A DNA stretch of 64,000 nt from Strongylocentrotus droebachiensis (lineage: Eukaryota; Echinodermata; Echinoidea; Camarodonta; Strongylocentrotidae): NCBI GenBank assembly GCA_035222895.1, contig JAVYIG010000600.1, positions 310,001 to 374,000 of the forward strand, read 5' to 3'. A model generated the notes under the pieces. It made no database searches, was not told the origin of the DNA, and saw only the letters and a list, made by a program, of their open reading frames with translations. Positions 20,772-32,768 of this stretch are shown in pieces. The translations under genes and the position numbers were made by a program. The stretch's first letter is position 1. Every line of letters begins with the position of its first letter.

Positions 20772-23700
20772 AGAAAAATTATTGTAGGTATTATTTTTCG
20801 TAAGCCTAATACTGATATTGATCAATTTCAAAACTCCTTGCTTGTAACATTAGAAAGATTGAAAATTGATAAAGCAAATGTAGTTTTACTTGGAGATTTT
20901 AACATTAATGTACTACACAAGGAAGGAATAGATATGAAAGCAGAACAATTTTTAACTTCTTTACAATGTTTGGGTATGCAGCAACTAATCACTTCACCAA
21001 CAAGAGTAACTAAAACAACTTCCTCTCTTATTGACCATGTGTACACTAATGTAACAATTTCTTCTATTCATGCTGGAGTTATAGAAACTGATATATCAGA
21101 TCATTTCCCTATCTTTGTTGCATTTGAGCATCTTAGAAAGGCAAGTAAAACAAGCCACAAAAAGTCTGTGTTTCGTACCTTCAGAAATTATGATATTAAT
21201 AAATTCCATGATGATCTAGGTAAAATTGATTGGAACAATGTAAGTGGTTGTACAAAATTAAATGAGTCGTACTCTGTATTTTACGACTTGTTTACGCAAG
21301 TCTGTGACAAGCATGCACCAATTATATCATCAACTTCGAAGAACCTAAAAAAGGGGGAAAATGCTGGGAGAAAACCATTGATGACTAATGCTATTTTAAA
21401 ATCAGTCAAGAAGAAGCACAAGTTGTATTTTAAACTAAAGGCATCAAATTTCCAACAGAAAGACGAGGAAGAATACAAGAGGTATAGAAATGTTCTAACT
21501 ACAGTTCTACGAAATGCAAAGAGACAATATTATAGTAACCTCTTCTTCATTAATAAGAATGATAGTCGTAAAACGTGGAGAACAATTAACGAGTTGTTGA
21601 GTGGTGGAAGTGTCAAAAATAAAGTGACCAATGTAGAGAAATTATTAAGCTCAGGTGGTGGAGAAAATAGAGTGATAACTTCTGACAATGAAATAGCCAA
21701 CGAATTTAACAACTTTTTTGTAAACATAGGTCCAAAGCTGGCAAAGGAAATACCACCAGTGAATTCTGACTTTACAGAATATTTAGGATATAGAACAGAA
21801 AAATCACTATTTTAAAAACCAATAACAGAGAATGAATTGAAATGCCACTTACAGACTTTAGCTACAAAAAAAGCATGTGGCTATGATAATTTGCCGGCAA
21901 GATTGTTGAGGGATGCTGCCCTATACATTTCAAGCTCATTAACATATATTTTCAATCTTTCCATAGAAAGAGGTAAATTTCCAGACGCACTGAAAGTAGC
22001 AAAAGTGACACCTATTTATAAAAAGGGGCGAAAAGATCTAACTGGTAATAACAGACCTATTTCAGTTTTACCTATACTGGGTAAAATCTTTGAGAAAATA
22101 ATAAATAATCGTGTAATTTACTATTTGGAAGCAAATAATATCTTGTTTCAACACCAGTATGGTTTCCGTAAGAAACATAGCACTAAGTTATCTTTGATTA
22201 ATCTTACAAATACACTATTGAAATACATTGATGAAGGTAGAACAACAGTTGGCATCTTTATTGACTTTCAAAAGGCATTTGATACTATAAACCACAGCAT
22301 TCTCCTCAAAAAAATGTCACACTATGAAATACGTGGGTTAGCCTTACAATGGTTTGAAGATTATTTGGTTAAACGATCACAGTTTATACAATATAAAGAC
22401 AAAATGTCTTTGAAATTGAATATAACATGTGGTGTCCCTCAAGGCTCCGTTCTTGGACCAACATTATTTTTACTATATATAATGGACTTACCTTACTCCA
22501 CAAACTTTTTCAATTTCAGATTATTTGCTGATGACTCAAATCTTTTTCATACTTTTAATCCTAGACAAAAAGAAATTGATTTAGAAATTGTAAGTGAAAA
22601 TTTAATGAAGGTGCAGGAATGGTGTAATGCAAATGAAGTCACAATTAACTTACAGAAAACAAACTATATGATTATGAAATCCAAAGCTAGATCAATAGAC
22701 AAAAAGGGATCTGTGAGAATATCAAGATCAGATATTAAAGAGGTATCTGTTGCATCATTTGTAGGAATTGAAATTGATTGTCACCTTTCATGGAAAGAAC
22801 ATATTCAGACGATAAACAAATGCATAAGAAAGAAAGTAGGTATTCTGTTTAAACTGAGACATTTTGTTCCCAAGAATTGTATTATTATCTAAGGCTTTTA
22901 TACAGCCTCACCTCTCTTATGGAGTAGAAGTATGGGGGAGCACTTACAAAAGTAATCTAAATTGTATATATTTAAGTCAAAAAATGGCAATGGGAGCAAT
23001 TACATTCAGTCCACTTAGAACAGACTCCAAAGCTCTTTTTCAAAGTCTAAACATTTTAAATATTTTTCAACTTCATGACCTTCTTGTATCAACATTTATG
23101 TACGATTTGGTAAAAGGTTTTTTACCACACTCTTTAGTGGATTATTGTCAGATGATACAGCATAGATATGCAACTAGGAGAAAAGAAAGTGGCTTACTTT
23201 ATCAACCAAAATGTAAGACAACGCAAGGGCAATTTTGTATTTCGTTTGTAGGAACAAAGCTGTGGAATGATCTGCCAGATGAAATTAGATTAAAAACATC
23301 AAGGTTATCTTTTCGGAGACATCTTTCCACCTACCTTCTATGTAAATGACCTGGGCTCAATCCCATTCCCCTTCGTTTTTTCCTTTTATATTACTTATCT
23401 TCCTTTTATATATGTATACACTTATAGCGGCCTTAAGCTTTTACAGGATTTGTGCATGTACGTACATGTGTATGATTATTTTTATTAATACATCCTTTTC
23501 ATTTTTATGAACACATTGATGATTTTATTTCTTCAAAGATTTGTCTTCTTTCATTATAATGCTTTAACGCTTAAGCTTTTTTATTTTTATTTTTTCATTT
23601 TAGTAAAGAAAAAAAGTTACATGATATTGTATTATTTTGTTGTATATATGTAAATACAAAACAAACAAGTTTTACATTCATATGTAAAAACAAATTAACA

Positions 23701-24010
23701 GAAAATAAAAACTTGCCAAAGAATGGAACTAGGCTCGACTAGCACTTGTGCTAACTTCTAGTTCCCATTAACAACTTCACCTAAACATAGTAATATACAT
23801 ATTTACGTATATATCTTTTGTACATTTAATAGTATGCAGATGTATGTCTAAAAAATATCGTCACACCATTACTGTTCAATCGACATTACTCTTATGTTAT
23901 GTATACATGTATCAGTATTATTTTGTTGCATTGTATGATTGTTCATATGTACTGTCATTATTGTGATGTGTTGTTGTTAATAAATTCAAAAAATTCAAAA
24001 AATTCAAATT
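20772..24010 (+). mobile_element. 5'-truncated non-LTR retrotransposon (endonuclease + RT)
   Basis: Begins mid-endonuclease immediately after the foldback element. It continues through the reverse transcriptase, a 3' UTR of about 650 bp and a tail of three 9-bp units AATTCAAAA (23983-24008). Short tandem-repeat tails instead of poly-A are typical of CR1/L2-type LINEs. The protein layout (apurinic endonuclease followed by RT) also fits that group. Confidence 0.85.
20790..23349 (+). pseudogene. LINE ORF2: endonuclease-reverse transcriptase, broken
   Basis: Endonuclease C-terminal motifs are present: LLGDFNINV, SLIDHVYTN and SDHFPIF. The RT follows with VTPIYKKG, FIDFQKAFDTINH (motif A Asp), GVPQGSVLGPTLF (motif B) and RLFADDSNLF (motif C with the two catalytic Asp), then the thumb-like WFEDYL/WNDLPDEIR region. 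The reading frame carries one in-frame stop at 21813-21815 and a net frameshift near 22886, so the copy is inactive although its catalytic motifs survive. In life such proteins nick target DNA and reverse-transcribe their own RNA. Confidence 0.88.
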
Positions 24011-26501
24011 CTAAATATACTGCAGAATATCGTCTGCAAGTCCTAAGCATAAGGTGGATGGAAAATCTCTCTTACCGGTTAGAAAAGTACGTTCAAGGGG
24101 CCGCCTACAAAACACCTCCTAATAACCAAGTTTATCTCTGTTTCGATAATTTATGCATTAATTTATGCGTTTTCACAAGATAAGATAAGTGCATGGCCTT
24201 TTGAATCGTATCATTGTCTATTACTTTGCACGCGATATCATCTCATGTACACAAAATGTACCAGCATAACATTTTGCTTCTCTTGAACTATTCACTCAAA
24301 CAAATTTATGACGATTGGGTTAAGATATTTTTACATGTTTACAAAGAAATCCTCGGACAAAATCATAACTGCACGAAACTGTTTCGTTCACGGGCTCAAC
24401 AGGTCTAGGGTTGTGAGGTACATGCAGGCCTACGTAGTATAAACGAGATAAATGGAATGTCTGTATTACTGATTTGACCAGTTTTCTCGAAAAGCTTAAC
24501 AATTATACCCGTATATTTCTGAAAGTGTTGTAAATAGATGGATTGTATTATGATAATAAAACTATGACTGCAACGAACAATGGAATAATTTATCAGATAT
24601 AGGCTATCGATCACTTTACTTCGCATTACACTCTCTCCTTCTCTCCCCTCTAATGCCCCTTTCACATTTTTTCTCTTCTTTCTCTCCCCTCTATGCTATC
24701 TCCCGTTTCCTCTTCATCCCCTCTCGATCTCTCTCTCTATATATACCTCCCTTCTCCCTTTCTAACCCTTATTCTCTCCCTCTAAAAAACATCCTCTCTC
24801 TCTCTCCCTGTTTCCTACATACTTTACAACCATTTTTTAAATCAGCAATTTCCTTAAAATACAAAGGTATGTGTAATACTTGTAGATATGTTTTCTCTGT
24901 GTTTGTACTTTCATACCCCAAGAGAGGGTCAATATAGTTAATTATTTCTGTATACACTTTACTAATAATAATAATAATAATAGTGAACATTTATAATGCG
25001 CCATGTCTGTCAAAAATGACACTCTTGGTGCAGTTAAACTATACATTTGACTTATTCCAGTTCATCAACCTGTGCAGTCCTTTTTACAGTACATCAACAG
25101 CAAAGAGGACAAAACAAAGCAAAAATTGATGTGTGTTTATACAATTATTAATCACCATTCCATAATGCCTTTTGGCCATTCACAAAAAGAGCTTACCATC
25201 TTACAAGCACAATGCAGACTTTTAAAAGTGTAGCGTGTCATTAAAAAACATCAAAATCACATGGATCCGAGTGCTTCAGAGTTCAAATTAAAACACTCCC
25301 TGTCTAATATTAAAAACATATCAAGACTTAAAGTCAAGATTATACTTGTGCATACAACAACTAACACAAAGTGTGCAAGGGTTCTATGTCCTATGATATT
25401 TAATAGTAAACACACAAATCAATATTTAGGTCGTTTTTTTAATTTATCATTTGTGTGTTAATCATCAATTAATAAATAATTAGTGTGTGTTAATTATGAA
25501 ACAATACTTGAGGTGGATTCAGAAATCTTTGACCAGAGAAAGGACAAAAGGTAATCACTTTTTTTCTCTCTCTTAATTTGGTATTAAAATTTCTGACAAG
25601 AGATAAACAAAAACACAGGATTTCAAGTTTGCTATGAGGGGGTGGTGAAAAAGGTTAGTAGATTCATCAGTGATAAATAACACCTTCAAAATGTATTAAC
25701 CTCTCTCACACCCTTGTTCTTAAAGATAAGCTCGAGTTCTGGAAGTGATAGAAAATAAATACTCACAGAATCCAACTAAACTTACACTGAGTGTTCAAGA
25801 TTACAAAATAAATGACAAACGATTTTGGTAGAAAATGTATAGGGGCTGAGCAATGAGCATAGAAATATATGGACATCAAGGTAAGTAGGCCCGACACCAT
25901 GTGCTTAACAGGTCACTATGTGCAAATGGGAGTTGTGGATTTTATCGAAGATGATGCCCAGTAGTTTTTTGTGCGTCTTTTTTCTTCACTGGTTCAAATA
26001 AACAATCTACTGCAGGATAAACATTCCAGAATAAATCATGGCAATTTTCTCTCAAAAGACAATTCCCATACCAGAGCTCAAGATTAGCTTTAACAGACAA
26101 ATCCATCATTTCATGTTTATACACAGTATATCAACCTGATGGAATGCCTTTTCAAACCAGGACAGGTGCAAGCAGTTGAAATAAATGTCCTCAAAATATT
26201 GTTTTCTGCAGCTGTTTATGCCCCAAAGAAAACGCAGCTATGGATGTAGTATTGTGAAGGGGTTGAAAACAAAAGTATGGTCACATAATTATGAAAAAGA
26301 GTGAATTCAAGTATTTTACTTGGCTGAGTTCAGCCTACACATTCTTTCAATTAGAGGGCTGTTGAGAACTCATTGATAGCCATGAACTATGTGCATATAT
26401 AATATATCATGATAATGTACTGATAATGTTAGTGGTGATGGTCAGCCCTCCAAAATTTCAAAATATTTAGTTCTGTTCATCAAACACTAGATAGTAAGGA
26501 A
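24011..26501. other. No gene seen; CT-rich tract and a SINE tail
   Basis: A pyrimidine-rich stretch covers 24635-24830. An AAT microsatellite followed by a degraded fragment resembling the minus-strand SINE family lies at about 24963-25040. Small ORFs here lack recognisable motifs. Confidence 0.45.
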
Positions 26502-26820
26502 GTGTGACATCATACTGGCAAAGTTGTCCAGGTTGCTGGCTCCTAACAATAGGGACTTTTAGATTCTGCTCGACGAGAACGCGGACTGCCTTTTAAGGCA
26601 ATGTGACGTCACTGCCAGTGCTTAAGGGCAGTCCACGTTCTCGTTGTGCAGAATCTAAAAGTCCCAAATGGTGTGGTGATCACAACAGCCCAAACATCTA
26701 ATTTGCCCTGCTCCAGTGCGTTGCTTAAATGATTACAGTGTGAAGCTCATGCAGGGACTGCCGGACTCTGTTGTTTAGAACCAGTAACCTGGACGACAAG
26801 CGAATATGATGACGGCACTT
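26502..26820. mobile_element. Hairpin element nested inside an outer inverted repeat
   Basis: Outer arms (CATCATACTGGCAAAGTTGTC and CCAGGTTGCTGGCTCCTAA at left, imperfect inverse at 26772-26815) enclose an inner hairpin at 26552-26665. The inner termini are GGGACTTTTAGATTCTGC and its exact inverse, with arms of about 42 bp. The hairpin is off-centre within the outer arms. Non-coding. Confidence 0.75.
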
Positions 26821-28017
26821 TGGTACTCTATAGACTCTGCCTCCATCCTTTCTTCTACCACTAACATCACATCGAAGGAGTGTATATCTATTGGCTCACA
26901 GATATTATCATGAGGCTTGTCATTAAAATTTACTCCCTAAACATTCCCAATGAGATGATAAGATCCTAGACGGAGGCTCATTTGCATAAACTAATTGACC
27001 TAAATGTACAATCAATAACAATTTCCTTTTTGTTTTTCCACTTCATATAAACAAAAGGGTAGTAACTTTGGAATGGTATATCATTATAGTTATCATTATC
27101 GGTGACGTCTGACTAGCTCTTGATTATGCGCTCTTACATTTATAAAAAGCGGCAAGTTGGGCAACGACAAAAAAATGTGTTACAAATTATAGAAATGGTA
27201 ACTCAAGGAGGAAATGACTACATCTAATGTTGAAGATGTGTGTGCAGCACAGCAATGAAAACAAATTCACAACAAGAAACAACTCAAACATTGCTTTTAA
27301 ACAACTTGTGGTAGCAAAAGAAATTGCAAAATAAGTAAAAACAGAACCAGAACCAGAAACATAAAGATAAAGTTACATATCTAGTTTGGGACAATAAAGT
27401 ATGTCACCGAGAGCCCTTTCTCTTACATCTTATGATGACAGTCAGAGAAAAGAAAAATACTCAAGTGATGAAAACAGAAATCATTATCAGTACAAAGAAT
27501 ATATTAAAGTAATAGCATTATATACAAATAATACTTTTAGTTGTGATATTATTCAATAAATAATACAATTGATCATTTTCTATCTCAGCTTATAATACAA
27601 CTGATAAGAATAAACAAAACTTGCATATAAATGTATGAAGAAATTAAGTCAATAAATTGGAGGGAAGTCAAATTGTATAAAAAAAAAGTTTTAGCCGATA
27701 CATACATGTACATCTGAATTTTCTTTTGCTGAGACACATCAAAGGTCTATAAAAAAAATGTGTTCTCATACACCTATCCTATTTGTATACGCAGTGAAAC
27801 TGGACAACACGTAGATCATTATCAATGTTCATGTATTAGAGTAGTCTGCTACAGAGACTCTAATTTGACACTTCAACGACATAGAGTGTCTAGAGTGAAG
27901 ACTAATGTGTCAGACAGCACAAGGCCAAAATGGTGTACAGTAGTCTAAAGTCTTACTAAACAGACCCTGTGCTACACAATCCTCACTGAAAAAGGGGTGT
28001 ATACTGCATGTATATCT
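26821..28017. other. No gene or repeat recognised
   Basis: Moderately AT-rich sequence. Open frames are short and lack motif or splice support. Confidence 0.4.
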
Positions 28018-28167
28018 GGGGGGCGTTTCACAAAACTTGTTATCAGTGAAAAATGACAGTTTTTGGTATAAGCTACTGAAATCCTTGCTTCAGATTGGAT
28101 ATCAACAAGTTTGTCACTGATTTTTGTCATTTGTCATTGAAAAAAGGCTTTGTAAAGCGGGTCCCTG
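28018..28167. mobile_element. Small MITE with GGGCGTTTCACAAA-like termini
   Basis: The left end GGGGCGTTTCACAAAAC and right end CTTTGTAAAGCGGGTCCC are imperfect inverse copies. Interior arms also pair (TTATCAGTGAAAAATGACAG with a TGTCACTGATTTTTGTCAT-like inverse). 150 bp, non-coding. Confidence 0.7.
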
Positions 28168-28801
28168 GTGTATTATAGGAAGCTACACATTAATATTCAA
28201 TATACGGTTGTTCTTACAATAATGTTAACATTTTTTGTTTTAATCATGTGCAAAAAAGATCAACACTTTAAAGGTCAATATAAGTCTGTGCGGAGTAGAT
28301 ATTATTTTCTTTCCAACAAGTGCAACTTTAACAGTACAGAGTGTACCATACTTTATTTTCTTTTCAGCAAGGTTTATGCACACCAACTTAAAACAAGGAC
28401 GTTTTTTAACACTCTGCAGTATGATTATATACGGTCATTTTCACAGTAAAGGGTGTAACTCTGAAATTTGAACATTTTTATCTCTAGTGATCTCATAAAG
28501 CTACAGAATTCAAAGATATTTTGGCATATGAGTAACCTACTTGGGTGCTACCTTGGGTAGCATAGACATCTTCAGGGATTACTTCGTTAAATTTTGGCAG
28601 GCACATAAGTACCCTAAATATGACCCTTTTGGTGTACACAAAATACATAGACATTTTTGTAAAGCCCTGCATTTTTTTCAGGAACAGCGAGGATTGTTTT
28701 TGTTATGCAGAATGTGAAGTTAGATGTTCAATGAAGAGTGCCAAAGAAGTTTAAACTGTAACGGCTCATCTATTTTTGAGAACAGAGTGTTGTAATTTGT
28801 C

Positions 28802-29767
28802 GTTTCGGAGACTTCATTTTCCGTTAACAATAGTTAACAAACTTCATGTGAAGAGCTCTGGTTTGAAAAGTGCTTTCTATCATTTCTTTTGTTCTTGATA
28901 TAACACTTGATATCTATACTTCCAACTAATGACTAAATTTTTCTGATCATGTTGCTTGTAAGAAATTTTTTAAAGTTTGACTGAGTCGACCCAATTTTCC
29001 GTTAGCTGATTTGAAGCCTCCGAAACAAACTATTCAGACAGCTTGTACAATTATGAATGTAGGAATTTATCCAATCATTATATCAAAATGTAGCATAAGG
29101 ACCCCTAAATCACTTGTCAAAAAATAGCTGAGATATTCCCCACTGTTAAAGAATAACAGACAATACAAACTTTCCGTTAGCACTTGAAGCCTCCGAAACA
29201 CTTGAAGCCTCCGAAACAGCAAAAAGATTATTTTTCATTTTTTAAATACCTAGACCGATGTGTTTCATGTTAAATCTGCATGGCAATCATAGGTTAGGAT
29301 GTGCAGGCTCCCTTGAAGTTGAAAGTAAATAGATATCCAGTTAATTTTTTTCAAAACTTAATAATAACCAGAAAAACTTGTTTCGGAGGCTTCAAACTGT
29401 AGTTAACACCATCTTTTTGGCTATTGTGGTTTTATAGATAGGGGATTGTTTACAGTTTTCCTATTGAATGTTTGGTTTTGGTCTATTAAAGGACAGGAAT
29501 GTGTTAGATGTTATTGGCTTTTTATAATTTTAATGCTTTACAAATAGTCAGTATTTCACAAAGAAATTTTACACCAGTACTAGGAGTATTCACCTGTTTC
29601 AAACCTTGATAATGTAAGAATCATTCACCAAATAATAAAAAAGTTTATACATATAAATCTTCCAAGCTTTATGAATATTTTAATATATAAAGTATTAAAA
29701 TGAATCACTACATTTTCCCAAATTATAAGACATCCATAATATTTATCCAATTTGTTTCGGAGGCCTC
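28802..29767. repeat. Left cluster of GAAGCCTCCGAAAC motifs
   Basis: Sites at 28802 (inverse, one mismatch), 29013, 29186, 29204, 29380 (inverse) and 29754 (inverse, one mismatch). Two are in tandem 18 bp apart. TTTTCCGTTA accompanies three of them. Confidence 0.85.
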
Positions 29768-29939
29768 ATTTATTGTTAACAACATGTATCATGGTCTTTG
29801 CCAAACCCTTAGGATCAAATGGCATAGGCCATGCCATCCAAAGACCATTTGTAACAGTAGGAAAGAAATTTGGTGGGCAAAGAACCCTCTAGAAATGTTA
29901 GGGAAGCAGTGTGTACAACCCCTTTTAAGACAATGGAAT

Positions 29940-30195
29940 AATAATAATAATAATATTTGGTTCTTGTGTAGCACATATTGAACGTCTATGCGCTTCCAAA
30001 TTTGGAAATTATTACCCCGGCTTTAGCATGGCTTCCATTACGGCGCTTAAGCATTTCAAGGAATTAATTCCTGCCAGGTACCCAATTTACCTCACCTGGG
30101 TCGAGTGTGGCAAATGTAGATTAGTGTCTTGCCAAAGGACATTAGTGCCGCGGCAGGACTCGAACTGCGGACCTTGTCCACGACAATAGACCATG
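29940..30195 (-). mobile_element. tRNA-derived SINE, AAT-tailed family
   Basis: A plus-strand AATAATAAT tail is followed by ACCTCACCTGGGTCGAGTG, GCCAAAGGACATTAGTGCCG and a head whose minus strand contains the B-box-like GCAGTTCGAGTCC. The same blocks recur at 34172, 41330, 51691 and 57035, with partial copies at 24963 and 43777. It was probably inserted within the larger 28-33 kb element. Confidence 0.8.
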
Positions 30196-30522
30196 AAGAT
30201 CATGAAGACATTGACAAGGTTACAGCAACATGTGCTAGCAACATCTGATACTAGATAGCATCTCTTCTAGACAGGCATGAACACTACACACAATTCTCTC
30301 ATTTCCTTACTGTTATCCACAAGAATATAGAGGTAAGAACTGTATATTTTGTCCTTAAATTACTTAATTTGTACCTTTTTTTTAATGGGTCATTGTAATG
30401 GAACTGATGTGTGAAAGTTTTTGAAGTTCAGATTTGTCATTAAAAATATAGTAAGGCCTAGTTACGATCTGTATTGTACATTGTACATGTACCTTTATCA
30501 TACTCAATGTTTGTGGTTTTAA

Positions 30523-31004
30523 AGGTCGGTGACATCCAAATATAGTTTGATTCCTGTTGATGTGCAGCCTAGAAAAATGCTCCAAATCTCATTCATCTTG
30601 TGACATCTGTAAATCAGTAGTGAGCTAACAAGAGACAGTGGTATGTATAATAGCTTAACCAGAGCTGATGCACCTGTTTACAATAGACCATACAATACCA
30701 ACATATGAGTTGCTATGTCAGAAGTGGTGTAGCATCACCAGGAAAAGAAAGGTAACGTGGAGGTATTTGTGAGCATGTGCTGAGCTGGAGAAAGTTACAT
30801 AACAATTTCTCTTGTTAGCTCACTAATGATTAACAGATAGATGAATGAAATCTGGAGCATTTTTTTAGGGTGGAGCTTAGCAGGTCTGAGAAAATTATTG
30901 TTAAATATTTAAAAATCTATGAAATATATTTATAACAAATTATGAGTTGTATGCAGCCCTGCACATAAACATGAATCAACTTATATTTGGATGTCACCTG
31001 ACCT
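30523..31004. mobile_element. TTAA-flanked MITE
   Basis: TTAA lies at 30519-30522 and 31005-31008. The ends AGGTCGGTGACATCC and inverse GGATGTCACCTGACCT are followed by extended imperfect arms (GAGCTAACAAGAGAC near 30622 pairs with TCTCTTGTTAGCTC near 30808). Non-coding. Confidence 0.8.
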
Positions 31005-31424
31005 TTAAGGTTTGCCTCAGTAGTCAGTACCAAATGTTTAAATTAGACTCCTGATATACATGTGTGTACATAAACAGGTCTATGGCTATGCACAATGGTA
31101 AACCAGTAATAAGGAATGAAATCCTTGTACAAATTACAATTTTGAACAGGTTATTCCTGCAAATCCATGGTAAAAACAGATAAAAACAAGTCTGTCATTA
31201 ATTAGTACTTAAAGGTTTGTGTAATGTACACATTAAGCATCCTTAGTGATGGTGCCCGTATAGACTACTAAACTAATTCTTAAACAACACATGGATAAAT
31301 AATAAATTATAATGTAATGCACAAACAAAATGATTGTTTTTTAGTGTCCAAGCTCAGATATATGTATTAACATTGTTCTGTGCAGTACAAACTGCTAATT
31401 TCCTATTTTCTTCTCCAATTGCAG

Positions 31425-31510
31425 GATCAATGTGAGCGATTATGTGGCCATATATTTTGATGCACCTTCATCTAGCAGCAGGACTACAAATGGGGTGGTT
31501 TTCATGGCTC
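31425..31510 (+). pseudogene. Exon-like remnant (transposon-borne?)
   Basis: After a good acceptor (TTCTCCAATTGCAG) the frame reads INVSDYVAIYFDAPSSSSRT before running into unsupported sequence. The DYVAIYFD phrase looks like a small beta-strand domain I associate, without certainty, with C-terminal parts of transposon proteins. No donor is clear. Confidence 0.35.
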
Positions 31511-31776
31511 TCATAAGTATTACCCATGTTAGATCTTGGATTATTAAAAAAACATTTAACAGGATCAACTTTCTTTATTTGAGAAATACATAGACAATGA
31601 GGTCTTTCTGAAATATATATGAGCAGATGTTGTGGTACTGAACAAAGTTAACAAGGTGAATGAAATCAAATAAGGGACTGTGAGATATTTCAAGAAAGTG
31701 AAATGGATTCTGAAAGCTGTTTTTCTGTGTTTTAATGAAAGTTTGTATTTGCTATATATTCTTTTTTTGCTACTAG

Positions 31777-31887
31777 GTAAAAGCTGTGATTGATGACAAC
31801 GTCAAAGTCAAATTCATGCGCCGGAACAGCAATGGTCTGTATGAATTTACAGAGGACTGTGAAGCTCATCGGCCTAAAAAAATGTAA
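31777..31887 (+). pseudogene. Second exon-like remnant with stop codon
   Basis: Follows TTTTTGCTACTAG and reads AVIDDNVKVKFMRRNSNGLY then EFTEDCEAHRPKKM and a stop. VKVKFMRRNSNG fits directly after the preceding remnant as the second half of the same small domain. It may be the last exon of a decayed gene on this element. I do not recognise a specific protein. Confidence 0.35.
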
Positions 31888-32341
31888 TACAGAAGATGAC
31901 TCTACCAACCAGGACCCCTACCCCAGCCGGCAGAGCTTACCTTTAAATTTTTTAAGAAGGAGAACTGGACATGTTGGCAGATAAATTTCTTTGAAATAAG
32001 AAGTAGAACACAATTGTGTTCCAGGACAAAAACCTGTAAATACTTACTATGCTATTGGTTTCAAAGATATGAATGTCAGTGTAAATGTTATAACACATAA
32101 CAAACAAGTTTGTGGAAGCCACTGTGCGGAAATTTAATTCTTTGCACTAAGAATAAATGACAAAGACGCAAGTGAAGGAATGATACATTGCTTTGAATTA
32201 ACATAAATGGTTTCTATGTGAACAATTATTTTAAGTACTTTACTTTCAGTTCAACATTTTATTGAATCTTCAAAAGTAAGGTTAAATTTTGCTTTGTATA
32301 TTGCCTTTGTAGTTTTGACAATATAGTGTGTTAACATGTTT

Positions 32342-32768
32342 GAAGCCTCCGAAACACTACTTTGAACTGATCCTATACATGTATATGTTTCCTGAATGTT
32401 TCAACTTTGATATGAGAAAAGTGATTTCCTTGGAAATTACATACTTGACAATATATTTCCCTGAGTATCAGCACAGATTTTAAATCCTCATGGATGCTAT
32501 TAAGTGACTTTGCAATGTTTGCGTACTGAATAAAAAACTCATCGTATTATTAAAGATAATTTGTAACATACATGTACCGTACTTTATATTAACAAGTATT
32601 TTTACTCTGTAAACAAATGTTTTGGGTGTTATATTAGTAATTTAACATATCATTAACAGTTTAAGTTGAATTTTTCTTAATATGTTACCTAACTAATGGA
32701 CAACATTTTATGTTAACATGATTGAAGCCTCCGAAACAGGCATTTTGTTAACCTGAAGCCTCCGAAAC
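32342..32768. repeat. Right cluster of GAAGCCTCCGAAAC motifs
   Basis: Exact sites at 32342, 32724 and 32755, all in plus orientation. TTAACATG or TTAACCT precedes each within 10 bases. Confidence 0.85.

Noticed and set aside
24653..24937. 94-codon ORF rich in Ser, Leu and Pro
   Set aside because: Produced by a CT-rich tract; no initiation or domain evidence.
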